This document shows, in pieces, positions 38,704-48,965 of a stretch of 64,000 nucleotides of DNA. The stretch lies in assembly GCA_036362785.1 (NCBI GenBank), contig CP143625.1, positions 1,427,401 to 1,491,400 on the forward strand, given 5' to 3'. The notes beneath the pieces were generated by a model. That model searched no databases. It was not told the DNA's origin and was given only the letters and a program-made list of their open reading frames with translations. Position numbers and translations under genes: made by a program. This stretch comes from a beta proteobacterium MWH-UniP1. Lineage in GTDB: Bacteria > Pseudomonadota > Gammaproteobacteria > Burkholderiales > Burkholderiaceae_A. Position 1 is the stretch's first letter, and each line of letters begins with the position of its first letter.

Positions 38704-39830
38704 CACGCCAAGCCTTTAAAAACATCTATCGGCTCGGCGTTAAAGAGCTTCGAAGTGTGTTTCATGACTGGGCACTTATGGCCCTGATTGTGCTGTCTTT
38801 TACCGGCGCAATCTACAGTGCGGCAACGGCGACCTCACAAGAGCTGCACAACGCCCCAATCGCGATTGTCGACCAAGACGATTCCACACTCTCAAGAGCC
38901 ATCACAAACGCCTTTTACGGCCCCTACTTTAAGACTCCGATTCATGTCACCCCCGCTGAAATCGACCGCGGACTCGACGCTGGGCGCTATACGTTTACGG
39001 TCGAGTTTCCACCCCATTTCGAGCGTGATCTACGCCAAGGAAAAACCGCACGCCTACAGGTCAATATCGATGCAACCCGAATGACACAGGCGTTTATTGG
39101 GGCGGGCTACATTCAAACCATTGTTCATGACGAAGTGCGCCACTTTCTAAAGCAGGTCAACCTGGTCAGCAATGCCCCGATTGATCTCGTCACACGGGTC
39201 AAGTTCAATCCAAATCTAGACAGCACCTGGTTCGGGTCTGTCATGGAACTGATCAACAACATTACGATGCTCTCGATCATTTTGACCGGAGCCGCACTGA
39301 TTCGAGAACGAGAGCACGGCACCCTGGAACACTTGTTGGTAATGCCAATCAGCGCGACCGAAATTGTGCTGTCCAAAATCTGGTCGATGGCCCTGATTGT
39401 GATGGTTGCCGCCTGGCTGTCGATTTATCTGGTGCTAAAGGGCGCCATTGGCGTTCCGCTTGCGGGCTCTATTCCCCTTTTTATGCTTGGGGCCTGCCTG
39501 CATCTGTTTGCCACAACATCTATTGGGATCTTTTTGGGCACAGTCTCACGCAGCATGCCGCAGTTCGGGCTTCTGATTATTCTGGTGACTCTGCCGCTGG
39601 AGATGCTTTCCGGTGGCATGACCCCACGTGAAAGCATGCCGACCGCTATTCAGAACATCATGTTGGCTGCCCCCACCACCCATTTTGTAAGCCTGGCCCA
39701 GGCGGTGCTCTTTCGCGGCGCGGCGCTAGACGTTGTCTGGCCGCGGCTGTTGTGGCTCATTGCAATCGGCGCGATCTTCTTTCTGGGATCGCTTGCCCTA
39801 TTTCGCAGGCGTGTCGCAGACGCGAATTAA
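38700..39830 (+). CDS. ABC-2 type permease (YhhJ-like)
   Basis: Second membrane subunit of the exporter, 376 residues, with an N-terminal helix, a large periplasmic domain (IAIVDQDDSTLSRAI onwards) and five C-terminal helices. The ATG at 38700 overlaps the rbbA-like stop (ATGA), making a coupled start; the frame is open further upstream only as overlap. ALIREREHGTLEHLLVMPIS is the conserved ABC-2 coupling segment. The substrate is unknown; related systems export drugs or hydrophobic compounds. Confidence 0.92.
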   Translation: MTRQAFKNIYRLGVKELRSVFHDWALMALIVLSFTGAIYSAATATSQELHNAPIAIVDQDDSTLSRAITNAFYGPYFKTPIHVTPAEIDRGLDAGRYTFTVEFPPHFERDLRQGKTARLQVNIDATRMTQAFIGAGYIQTIVHDEVRHFLKQVNLVSNAPIDLVTRVKFNPNLDSTWFGSVMELINNITMLSIILTGAALIREREHGTLEHLLVMPISATEIVLSKIWSMALIVMVAAWLSIYLVLKGAIGVPLAGSIPLFMLGACLHLFATTSIGIFLGTVSRSMPQFGLLIILVTLPLEMLSGGMTPRESMPTAIQNIMLAAPTTHFVSLAQAVLFRGAALDVVWPRLLWLIAIGAIFFLGSLALFRRRVADAN

Positions 39831-39860
39831 GACAAGCAACCCCCCGCCAAGATTTCCCCT

Positions 39861-40475
39861 TTAGCGCGGGAAATAGGCCTTGGCCTTGTCGAGCTTGTAA
39901 GTCCAGGGAAGCCCAGCATTTTTCCAGCCGTTCACCACACGCTGGCCCTTTTTGTCACCAGCTGAAGCGGTATCGCCTTCAAAGCCCTCGGCAACCGAGT
40001 ACACCTTGGTGTAACCCGCTTTGGCAAGAAAATCAGCAGCCTTGGAGCTGCGATCGCCCGAGCGGCAAATCAGGATGATGGCAGCGTCTTTACCAAGCCC
40101 CATTGCTTTGAGCCGTCTTCCAATCTCAGACTCGAAATTATTGTTTGGCTCAAGCTTATACATGCTTCGCTTCTCGTCCCAATCCAGCATCACTTCTTGG
40201 TGTTCAACGTAGGGCACCAGTGCATCCATCACTGTTGGGTGACCCACATACATCGCCTCTGCACGGGTACGCACGTCAAAAAACGCCACAGTCTGCGCCG
40301 CTCCTGTTTTCATCTCATACGCCTGCTTGGGTGTCAGATACAAAGCGGACTGAGTCCGTTTTGCTTCAGGCAGCTTTTGCCACTCTGTAGATCCCGCAGC
40401 CCAATCGGCTGCCATCGTCTGCCCACCCAGCACCAGGGCCGATGCCATCAAAAAAATACGGAAAATTGCCTTCAT
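39861..40475 (-). CDS. Secreted rhodanese-like protein
   Basis: Exported single-domain rhodanese of 204 residues. The ATG at 40475 follows GGGGGT and opens a signal peptide (MKAIFRIFLMASALVLGGQ, cleavage likely after TMA). The rhodanese domain has the active-site Cys137 in ILICRSGDRSSKAADFL, a six-residue loop suited to sulfur transfer. An unusual middle (MLDWDEKRSMYKLEPNNNFE) and the C-terminal WKNAGLPWTYK are shared with periplasmic rhodaneses of betaproteobacteria. It is convergent with the exporter operon. A periplasmic sulfane-sulfur role is inferred and could relate to the octaheme module 6 kb away. Confidence 0.87.
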   Translation of the reverse strand: MKAIFRIFLMASALVLGGQTMAADWAAGSTEWQKLPEAKRTQSALYLTPKQAYEMKTGAAQTVAFFDVRTRAEAMYVGHPTVMDALVPYVEHQEVMLDWDEKRSMYKLEPNNNFESEIGRRLKAMGLGKDAAIILICRSGDRSSKAADFLAKAGYTKVYSVAEGFEGDTASAGDKKGQRVVNGWKNAGLPWTYKLDKAKAYFPR

Positions 40476-40559
40476 AGTTACCCCCATTTGAATTTCATCG
40501 CCCCACGTTAGCAGAGTGCGAGGTGTTTCAACACAATAGACGTTGAAAACTTGATTTTT

Positions 40560-40841
40560 TTAAAATTTCGACTCCACGATGGCCAAGAGCCGCTCTTGAA
40601 TGCGGCCAGCATCGTCTACCGACTCAATCTCAAGCCGTTTGGTTCGGCTTGATTGGCCAGCCACCAGCACCACCTTTGCTTTGGGCAAGCCAAGTGCGCC
40701 AGATAGAAACCGAATTAACTCGTTGTTCGCTTCACCATCTTGGGGCTGGGCGGCCAACTGAAGCTTTACCTTGCCGTCATGCAATCCAGCAACCCGCGAT
40801 CGCTTGGCACCCGGCTGGCAATAGACCGTTAGCGTGGTCAC
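40560..40841 (-). CDS. DUF167/YggU family protein
   Basis: Small cytoplasmic protein of 93 residues in the DUF167 (YggU) family, whose function is unknown. It starts MTTLTVYCQPGAKRSRVAGL and carries the conserved PQDGEANNELIRFLSGALGL block with VVLVAGQSSRTKRLEI. It is 1 bp downstream of the HNH gene, so the two are an operon. Confidence 0.88.
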   Translation of the reverse strand: MTTLTVYCQPGAKRSRVAGLHDGKVKLQLAAQPQDGEANNELIRFLSGALGLPKAKVVLVAGQSSRTKRLEIESVDDAGRIQERLLAIVESKF

Positions 40842-40842
40842 C

Positions 40843-41196
40843 TTATTTCTTCCGAATTCTTTGGCTTTTACTTACTCGCTGGTAAAAATCGTTGGGCTTA
40901 TTTTTCACCCAACTCACGAAGCTCTGTATTTCCGGGTGGGCGAGTAAGGCATCTACCGTTTGGTAATGTTTGGCCAGTTCGTTTTCTTTGAACAAGGCGT
41001 GGATTTGTCGGTGACAAATCCTGTGCAAATACTCAGTGGCCTTGCCCCCTTTGGATTTTGGAACCAAATGGTGGGCATCTTTTTGGGATTCGGGGATCTC
41101 GCGGCCACACAAGGGGCAGACCAAGGCCTGAGCCTGCGCGGAATCCCGCGCGAGTTGATCTCGCTCAATAAGTAGGCGCTGAATCCGTCCGCTCAT
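40843..41196 (-). CDS. HNH endonuclease domain protein
   Basis: A 117-residue protein with an HNH/zinc-ribbon core: CPLCGREIPESQKDAHHLVP (two metal Cys, then the His pair) and LHRICHRQIHALFKENEL. I chose the ATG at 41196 (MSGRIQRLLIERDQLA); the ATG at 41217 is also open but lies on top of the divergent cytochrome b start. Nuclease activity is only a family inference. The single-domain form resembles small chromosomal HNH proteins of unknown function rather than a restriction enzyme. It is followed by yggU with a 1-bp gap. Confidence 0.82.
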   Translation of the reverse strand: MSGRIQRLLIERDQLARDSAQAQALVCPLCGREIPESQKDAHHLVPKSKGGKATEYLHRICHRQIHALFKENELAKHYQTVDALLAHPEIQSFVSWVKNKPNDFYQRVSKSQRIRKK

Positions 41197-41215
41197 GGGT
41201 CTATGATGCCAGTTC

Positions 41216-42022
41216 ATGTCAGTCTCGAAATCTAAAACCGCAGCGCCAGGCCGGGTCTATATCCGTGTCTGGGACCCGATCGTACGGATTGGGCATTGGC
41301 TGCTGGTGCTGTGTTTTGCGGCGGTGTACTTCTACGCCGACAAGTTTCCGCTCCACGCTTACGCCGCCTACTTGATCATGGCCTATATGGCGTTTCGCAT
41401 TTTCTGGGGCGTGATCGGCCCCCGCCCAGTGCGCTTTCGCGCCTTTGTCTATAGCCCAAAGGCCGTTCTTCGCTATGGCCAAGACTCGCTCCATGGCCAC
41501 TCCCCCCACACGATCTCCCACAACCCATTGGGCGGCCTGATGGTGATCAGCCTAATTCTAATCATGCTGATTTGCGGGGTGCTGGGCCTGATGGTCTACA
41601 GCGCAGGCCAAGAAATGGGGCTTTTGGGAAGCCTGGTCCCCAGCCATTGGGAGGGTGAATGGTTTACCCTGCGACTCTTTAATGAAACGCACAGCATTGG
41701 GTTAAAAGAGTTGCATCATTGGTCGGGCAACCTTGCTGCGCTGCTGGTCGCCGCCCACGTGATCGGCAATTTGATCACGACCGCCCTTCACCGATCACGG
41801 CCAGTGGTTGGCATGATCACCGGCGTGAAAGACGCTGATCGCGATGACCCAGAACTGGCGTATTACCCGAAGACGTCTGCACCACAGCTGGCGAATTCCC
41901 TGTACCGAGCACTCGGGCCCGTGGGTTCAGAATTGGTGATTGTGTTGGGGATCTTGTTGCTGGTGACTTGGCCACTCGTGGAATTGCTCGTTTGGGCCAA
42001 CCGGTTTATTCCGTCGTATTAA
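41216..42022 (+). CDS. Cytochrome b/b561-type membrane protein
   Basis: Di-haem membrane cytochrome b of 268 residues with five predicted helices. Candidate haem-ligand histidines lie in VRIGHWLLVLCF, ETHSIGLKELHHWSGN and LVAAHVIGN. Proteins of this kind carry electrons between the quinone pool and periplasmic c-type cytochromes or flavocytochromes, but no soluble partner is encoded next to it. The ATG at 41216 shares bases with an alternative start on the other strand. A bidirectional terminator follows. Confidence 0.88.
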   Translation: MSVSKSKTAAPGRVYIRVWDPIVRIGHWLLVLCFAAVYFYADKFPLHAYAAYLIMAYMAFRIFWGVIGPRPVRFRAFVYSPKAVLRYGQDSLHGHSPHTISHNPLGGLMVISLILIMLICGVLGLMVYSAGQEMGLLGSLVPSHWEGEWFTLRLFNETHSIGLKELHHWSGNLAALLVAAHVIGNLITTALHRSRPVVGMITGVKDADRDDPELAYYPKTSAPQLANSLYRALGPVGSELVIVLGILLLVTWPLVELLVWANRFIPSY

Positions 42023-42031
42023 ACGGAAAGT

Positions 42032-42064
42032 AAGTGTTTCAGGGGGGATTCCCCTGAAACACTT
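42032..42064. terminator. Bidirectional terminator between cytochrome b and HU genes
   Basis: Perfect 14-bp inverted repeat AAGTGTTTCAGGGG / CCCCTGAAACACTT with a 5-base loop, between two convergent genes. The T-run is weak on both sides (cttt, actt), so it may act partly as an mRNA 3' end stabiliser. Confidence 0.75.
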
Positions 42065-42075
42065 TCATGCGCAAA

Positions 42076-42507
42076 TTACAGAACTGCGTCTTTCAGTTTC
42101 TTCAGAGCGCGAACCTTGACCTTGATGGTCGCGGGTTTCGCTGCAAACCACTGCTCTTCACCCGTGAATGGGTTTTTGCCAAAGCGCTTGGGCTTGGCGG
42201 GAACTTTCTGAGCCATCACTTTGAGCAGGCCAGGCAGCGTGAATTCGCCAACACCCTTTTTGCTCACAGCAGCCAACGTGGTTGCCTCGAGTGCGGCCAA
42301 CACGGCCTTAACAGACTTCGACTCAACGCCAGAAGCCTCAACCAGGTGAGCGACCAAAGAGGTCTTGTTCAGCGCGGTCTTGATTGCTTTGACGGCAGGT
42401 TTCGCAACTACGGTTTTCTTTGCTGCGGCTTTTTTAACCGGGGCTTTTTTTACTGCTTTTGCAACTACTTTTTTAGCTGCTTTTTTGGCTGGTTTTTTAG
42501 CGGCCAT
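42076..42507 (-). CDS. HU-family DNA-binding protein with Lys/Ala-rich tail
   Basis: Nucleoid protein of 143 residues. The first 45 residues are a basic low-complexity tail of Ala, Lys, Val and Pro with PAKKA-like repeats, resembling the histone H1-like tails of Burkholderiales HU proteins. The HU fold follows (NKTSLVAHLVEASGVESKSV), with GVGEFTLPGLLKVMAQ and the DNA-binding arm RFGKNPFTGEEQ. Transcription is minus-strand from a promoter in the 80 bp before 42589. The tail probably binds DNA without sequence preference. Confidence 0.9.
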   Translation of the reverse strand: MAAKKPAKKAAKKVVAKAVKKAPVKKAAAKKTVVAKPAVKAIKTALNKTSLVAHLVEASGVESKSVKAVLAALEATTLAAVSKKGVGEFTLPGLLKVMAQKVPAKPKRFGKNPFTGEEQWFAAKPATIKVKVRALKKLKDAVL

Positions 42508-42588
42508 GTTGACTCCGTGTAATTTAAAGAAAGGGTGAAACGAGCGAATTCTAGCAGGCGTAGCGCAAAAAACGCTATTCTTTTGCAG

Positions 42589-42765
42589 GTGAAATCTAAC
42601 TCCTTCCGGGGCAACAAAAGCTTTCTCCCCAGCAAACCCTGTGCCGCCTGCGGCCGAGAAATGACATGGCGAAAAGCCTGGGCGAAGAACTGGGATGCCG
42701 TGAAATACTGTTCAGACGCCTGCCGCAGCAAAAAAAGCCCTAAAAAACAGGGAGATAACGACTAG
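42589..42765 (+). CDS. DUF2256 zinc-ribbon-like small protein
   Basis: Short protein of about 58 residues in the DUF2256 family of unknown function. The family block GNKSFLPSKPCAACGREMTW, then RKAWAKNWDAVKYCSDACR, includes four cysteines arranged for zinc. GTG at 42589 is a fair start; a TTG two codons upstream and an ATG at 42535 are also in frame, but the latter adds unconserved residues. It ends 4 bp inside the convergent fabI gene. In many genomes DUF2256 lies near photolyase- or cryptochrome-type genes, but none is seen here. Confidence 0.78.
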   Translation: MKSNSFRGNKSFLPSKPCAACGREMTWRKAWAKNWDAVKYCSDACRSKKSPKKQGDND

Positions 42766-43514
42766 TCAACAGCATGGACACCCGCATCGACAAAGATGGT
42801 CTGGCCGGTCATGCCGGTTGCGCCGGGGCCACAAAGAAAGGCTGTCAGCTCGGCAACTTCTTCGGTTGTGACCAAGCGTCCAAGCGGGGCCTTGTTCACG
42901 GCCCGGGCCATTAACTCATCAAAGGCCTGAATCCCCGAGGCTGCTCGGGTAGCGATTGGGCCGGGCGATACCGCGTGGACTCGAATCCCCTGGGGGCCAA
43001 GCTCGGCAGCCATGTATTTCACGAGCGATTCCAACGCGGCCTTCACTGGCCCCATTAAGCCGTAGTGGGGCACCACCTCGTCTGCGCCGAGGTAGCTCAT
43101 GGTGACCATGCTGCCGCCATTGGGCATCAAGGGTGCGACTAACTTGGCCACCTTGGCAAACGAATGGCAGCTGACTTCCATTGCCCGACTAAAGCCGGTG
43201 CTGGAGCTGTCCACCACACGGCCATGCAGATCTTCAATCGGTGCCCAGGCAATCGAGTGGACCACAAAATCGATCTGGCCAAGCTCGGCGGCAGCGCTTT
43301 GGACAAAGGCCTCGAGCTCGCCTTCTTTTTCCACATTGCATGGATAAAGGGAGACCCCAAGAGGCCTGGTCAGCGGCGAGACCACATCAAACGCTTTTTG
43401 ATTCAAACACGACGCCACCACCGATGCGCCGCTGTCAGCGAACTTCTTCGCTACGGCATAAGCAATGCTTTTGTCGTTGGCAAGCCCTAGAACAATTCCT
43501 TTTAACTTTTTCAT
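42762..43514 (-). CDS. fabI: Enoyl-[acyl-carrier-protein] reductase FabI
   Basis: NADH-dependent last step of the fatty-acid elongation cycle. The 250-residue SDR-like protein has the divergent cofactor motif GLANDKSIAYAVAK, and catalytic residues Tyr141, Tyr151 and Lys158 with the FabI-type spacing Y-x6-K (YGLMGPVK). HSIAWAP and LGPQGIRVHAVSPGPIATRA are family blocks. It may be a second FabI copy, since essential fabI usually has other neighbours. It is convergent with DUF2256 and follows katG, from which a terminator separates it. Confidence 0.9.
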   Translation of the reverse strand: MKKLKGIVLGLANDKSIAYAVAKKFADSGASVVASCLNQKAFDVVSPLTRPLGVSLYPCNVEKEGELEAFVQSAAAELGQIDFVVHSIAWAPIEDLHGRVVDSSSTGFSRAMEVSCHSFAKVAKLVAPLMPNGGSMVTMSYLGADEVVPHYGLMGPVKAALESLVKYMAAELGPQGIRVHAVSPGPIATRAASGIQAFDELMARAVNKAPLGRLVTTEEVAELTAFLCGPGATGMTGQTIFVDAGVHAVD

Positions 43515-43581
43515 TTATGTCATCTTCAATTAGAAAGCCCACCTGTGAATACTGCCATGTTTCTTGGTGGCCACCCCAGTA

Positions 43582-43607
43582 AAAAGGGGGCATTGCTGCC
43601 CCCTTTT
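43582..43607 (-). terminator. Rho-independent terminator of katG
   Basis: 11-bp stem AAAAGGGGGCA / TGCCCCCTTTT with a 4-base loop; on the minus strand it ends in a run of T. It lies 25 bp beyond the katG stop. Confidence 0.9.
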
Positions 43608-43631
43608 GCTCATGATCAATAAAGCGCCGAA

Positions 43632-45845
<2,214 letters not shown>

Positions 45846-46002
45846 CTACTGATGAACCCAACGAGTTGATAGACTAAATCGCTTAATTAATTTTGTTTAA
45901 CGGATTTTTTCGATTTGTCTGATCGTCCCAGCAAATAAGACTACCTAAGCAGGTTGGAAGTTCAACCCACGTAGTTGGATATCCCTGTAAAAAAGCAGAT
46001 AA

Positions 46003-46028
46003 AAAAAGCCCGGATAACCGGGCTTTTT
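46003..46028 (-). terminator. Rho-independent terminator of the octaheme-cytochrome b operon
   Basis: 11-bp stem AAAAAGCCCGG / CCGGGCTTTTT with a 4-base loop, 49 bp beyond the cytochrome b stop on the minus strand. The remaining gap to katG (45807-46000) holds the katG promoter; nothing else is seen there. Confidence 0.92.
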
Positions 46029-46076
46029 CTCTCTGGGGATCAGGTTACAAAGACTGCTGGGAAGCCAAGAAAAAAC

Positions 46077-46727
46077 TTATTTCTTACTCGGGGTTTGACC
46101 CGAGTCGTGAATTTCTTCCCAGCCAGTAATCATGGATTTAACGTGAGCAAACGGCGTGTGGCCCGTCGTAACCAAATACAAATGCCCAACTAGGAAGACT
46201 AACATCATAAAAGCGGCTGCGGTATGAATCGTAGCAACCGCTTCGAAACTGAGGCCGGACAAACCAATTTCATTCCACAGCGGGCGCAAGAGATACAGTA
46301 TTCCGGAGACCCAGATAACCGGCGATACCACCGTGAGTAGCAACAAGTATGTCATTCGCTGAAGCGGGTTGTGCTTTCGATCTGTTGTTTTTCGATACGG
46401 ATTCGGCGCATTTAGAAAAATACCATGGGAGTAATACATCATCATTGCGTCAATTTTTTTCAATGTTGGCTTGTACTGTCTCCACTCCCCGGTGGTGAAA
46501 TGCCAGAAGAGCGTAAAAATCCAAAGCAGCACGAGCAATATCGCAGAAAACGAATGGAGCCGAACCGCAAGCTCATACCCAATGAAAGCGTAAGAGCCAT
46601 GGATTTCAAACCCTGAAATCAACATAAAAATAATGAGAAGGGCCTGGGTCCAATGCCAGAAACGCTCATAGCGCTTGTACAGATAGACTCGCTCAACAGG
46701 CGCAGAAGTTTTAAATTGATTTGTCAT
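46077..46727 (-). CDS. Membrane cytochrome b partner of the octaheme cytochrome
   Basis: Di-haem cytochrome b of 216 residues with four predicted helices, in the thiosulfate-reductase/Ni-Fe-hydrogenase cytochrome b group. Candidate axial histidines are His25 (FWHWTQ), His58 (VRLHSF), His168 (TIHTAA) and His182 (VGHLYL). Its ATG shares one base with the octaheme stop (TAATG), so the two are translated together. The inferred job is to exchange electrons between the quinone pool and the octaheme protein on the periplasmic side. Confidence 0.88.
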   Translation of the reverse strand: MTNQFKTSAPVERVYLYKRYERFWHWTQALLIIFMLISGFEIHGSYAFIGYELAVRLHSFSAILLVLLWIFTLFWHFTTGEWRQYKPTLKKIDAMMMYYSHGIFLNAPNPYRKTTDRKHNPLQRMTYLLLLTVVSPVIWVSGILYLLRPLWNEIGLSGLSFEAVATIHTAAAFMMLVFLVGHLYLVTTGHTPFAHVKSMITGWEEIHDSGQTPSKK

Positions 46728-48343
46728 TACCGCACTCCTCTGGAACTTCTATAGTGGGCTACGACTCGGCCCAGCGCGTGCAGCAACACGCCAGCTAAAG
46801 CAGCAATCGTAGCGAACCAACCAAGACGGTCTACCCAAGTGTTGCGATCACGACCCGGAACATAGATTCCAGTGAGCCCCACCAATCGACCGCCTGCACT
46901 TGTATGACACTGAACACAAGCCACACTCTTCTCTTTCGGCGCGATCATGTGAGTGATAGGCCAGACCATTTCAGTTTTAACGAAGTCATATTGACCGCTG
47001 TAGGGAAGTCCCGTTGAAGCCGCGCCAGCCTTCAGTGCCTTTGACCAATCAAAGTTAAGCCAATATGCGTTGTCTTTATCCATCGCTACGTTAGGCACTA
47101 ACAGGGTGTTATGGATCTTGTCATAGGGCTGTTTGCCCTCGAATCGCTTTACTGGCCAGATGCGGGCGTCTGGGTCATCAGGGCTACCCAAAAATTTATT
47201 GATCTGTACGATCGTTTTGGGGTCGATCTTATCTTTGGTCGTGATGTAGTCCACCTTGCCGTTAAACCAGACATACTCGGGTACAACGTGGTCGCCAAAG
47301 GTAAAGGATCCTTTTTTGCTGTCATAAATCACGCGGCCCTTAGCATCTTTTTCGAGGATAGGCTTGCCATCAGCACTCAGACGGCCTGCGACTGACCAGT
47401 CCCAACTCATCTTCGTCGGCACACCACCCCGGGCATACTCAGGAATATGGCAGGCCTGACACGCAAGCTTATTGGTATGGCCATTTAATAGCTGCATGGC
47501 AAGTAAACCCTCTTTGTGGGGCTTGCTGCCATGACAAGACTGACAGCTTGCAGCATTGCGCAGGCTGTGGGTTGTACCCCGCATAATCGGGCCATGGGGA
47601 TCCGATGCGGTCATCTGAATACGGCTACCCGCAATTTCATGACCATCGGATTTATGGCAAGTTGTGCAAGTGAATCCGGCGCCTTTCTGGCCCTTTGTGG
47701 CCATATGCACATCTAGATCACGGCTCGCTTTGTTTAGAGAAGAATCTAGGTCGCCATGCTTAACGCCATCGCCACCTCCACCAAAGAAGTGACAGGTACC
47801 GCAGGTACGGATACTAGTCGGGCCGACTGCCTGCGCAATCAGCGCCAAATCCAACGGCCCAACAAACTTGCCGGAGCCCACCGGAAATTCACGCTTCTCA
47901 ACGGGCACTTCGCCCGCCATCCCAGGCAACTTTCGGTAGCCGCCCTGATTGTGACAAATCAGGCAATCAACGCGAGATTCAGCTTTAAAGTCAAATGTTT
48001 TGTCTCTCCATCCATAGCCAATATGGCAAGACTGACAAAAAGCCTCATTCGACTGATTACCAATACAAAAATTATTGACCATGGTTTTCTTGCCCAAGGT
48101 CTTACCATCCTGCGGGTTGGTGTACTCCCAAGTCCAATGCCGAGTATTCATCACCTGTTTGGATGCTTCGGTATGGCAGCTGAGACACGCCTTGGTAACT
48201 TCATCACCAGATTTAAAGGGGCCTTTTAACTCTTTAAATTTGCTGTGATCAGCCGTAGATTTAATTTGATCGACGACGGTCAATGCCCACCCCGGCTGGG
48301 CTATCACGAAGAGCAAACTAATAACAAGTAAAAGACGACGCAT
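46727..48343 (-). CDS. Octaheme c-type cytochrome, tetrathionate reductase family, with C-terminal anchor
   Basis: Periplasmic multihaem cytochrome of 538 residues. The ATG at 48343, eight bases after GGAG, opens a signal peptide ending in QPGWA (residue 20). Eight CxxCH haem motifs start at Cys53, 103, 127, 181, 226, 267, 295 and 476, the count and irregular spacing of the OTR family. Shewanella OTR reduces tetrathionate, nitrite and hydroxylamine in vitro; the physiological role is unsettled. Residues about 507-527 form a membrane helix absent from soluble OTR. It is coupled to a cytochrome b downstream. The sulfur-type ArsR gene upstream favours a sulfur substrate. Confidence 0.88.
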   Translation of the reverse strand: MRRLLLVISLLFVIAQPGWALTVVDQIKSTADHSKFKELKGPFKSGDEVTKACLSCHTEASKQVMNTRHWTWEYTNPQDGKTLGKKTMVNNFCIGNQSNEAFCQSCHIGYGWRDKTFDFKAESRVDCLICHNQGGYRKLPGMAGEVPVEKREFPVGSGKFVGPLDLALIAQAVGPTSIRTCGTCHFFGGGGDGVKHGDLDSSLNKASRDLDVHMATKGQKGAGFTCTTCHKSDGHEIAGSRIQMTASDPHGPIMRGTTHSLRNAASCQSCHGSKPHKEGLLAMQLLNGHTNKLACQACHIPEYARGGVPTKMSWDWSVAGRLSADGKPILEKDAKGRVIYDSKKGSFTFGDHVVPEYVWFNGKVDYITTKDKIDPKTIVQINKFLGSPDDPDARIWPVKRFEGKQPYDKIHNTLLVPNVAMDKDNAYWLNFDWSKALKAGAASTGLPYSGQYDFVKTEMVWPITHMIAPKEKSVACVQCHTSAGGRLVGLTGIYVPGRDRNTWVDRLGWFATIAALAGVLLHALGRVVAHYRSSRGVR

Positions 48344-48441
48344 AAACAACTCCATTGGATTCAATCGACAGTCTAGTTATCGATTCATCAAGAGTGTTTG
48401 ATCAAGCGCAAAGCACTAAAGAAATACGAGACATTTTTGCA

Positions 48442-48472
48442 AAAAAAAACGGCGCAATGTTTCCATTACGCC
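48442..48472 (-). terminator. Rho-independent terminator after the DUF4395 gene
   Basis: On the minus strand: stem GGCGTAATG / CATTGCGCC (one T-G mismatch pair), GAAA tetraloop, then a run of nine T. It separates the ArsR-DUF4395 pair from the octaheme operon, whose own promoter must be in 48344-48441. Confidence 0.88.
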
Positions 48473-48499
48473 GCCACTGATTCAAAACACTGTCACATA

Positions 48500-48940
48500 T
48501 TAGCCAGCATTAAATGTGTCTTTCGGTGGAAATTTTTTGTACCAAAACCCATATGCCCAGCAGGCAGCGCAGAACGAAAAGGCCCACTCCAGCGACGAGA
48601 AAATCAGCAACGCAATGGTTGGGACGACCCACATACTGATGTCCATAAAGTAAAGCACTGATGCGACAGATGCGGCGATAAACAAAATCTTGTTAGCAAA
48701 CATCTTCGCGCCGGCGTTTTCTTTCTTCCCAGCGATACCCATACGGGTCATCAAAGCAGCCCATAGTCGATGGGACGGGCAGCGATAGTGGCCGAAGAAG
48801 CCACGGATCAGCCCCATCACCGCCAGCACAGGAAGCAGATAGGGGAAGCCGAGCAATGCGATTGCGCAGAAACTGGTCGTAATAAATGCCTCAAGTCGTG
48901 CCACATTGGCATGAACTGGTGGTACATCAAATCGCAACAT
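48500..48940 (-). CDS. DUF4395 membrane protein with CxxC motif
   Basis: Integral membrane protein of 146 residues with about four hydrophobic segments, in the DUF4395 family. Conserved cysteines are Cys25, Cys54 (HYRCPSHRLW) and the pair Cys124/Cys127 (FSFCAACWAYG) at the end of the last helix. The family is often found next to thioredoxins, rhodaneses and YeeE/YedE-like sulfur carriers, so a thiol or sulfane-sulfur role is inferred, but no reaction is known. It follows the ArsR repressor by 25 bp and is cotranscribed with it. Confidence 0.83.
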   Translation of the reverse strand: MLRFDVPPVHANVARLEAFITTSFCAIALLGFPYLLPVLAVMGLIRGFFGHYRCPSHRLWAALMTRMGIAGKKENAGAKMFANKILFIAASVASVLYFMDISMWVVPTIALLIFSSLEWAFSFCAACWAYGFWYKKFPPKDTFNAG

Positions 48941-48965
48941 GTTGAATACTCCCTTTAAAAATGAA

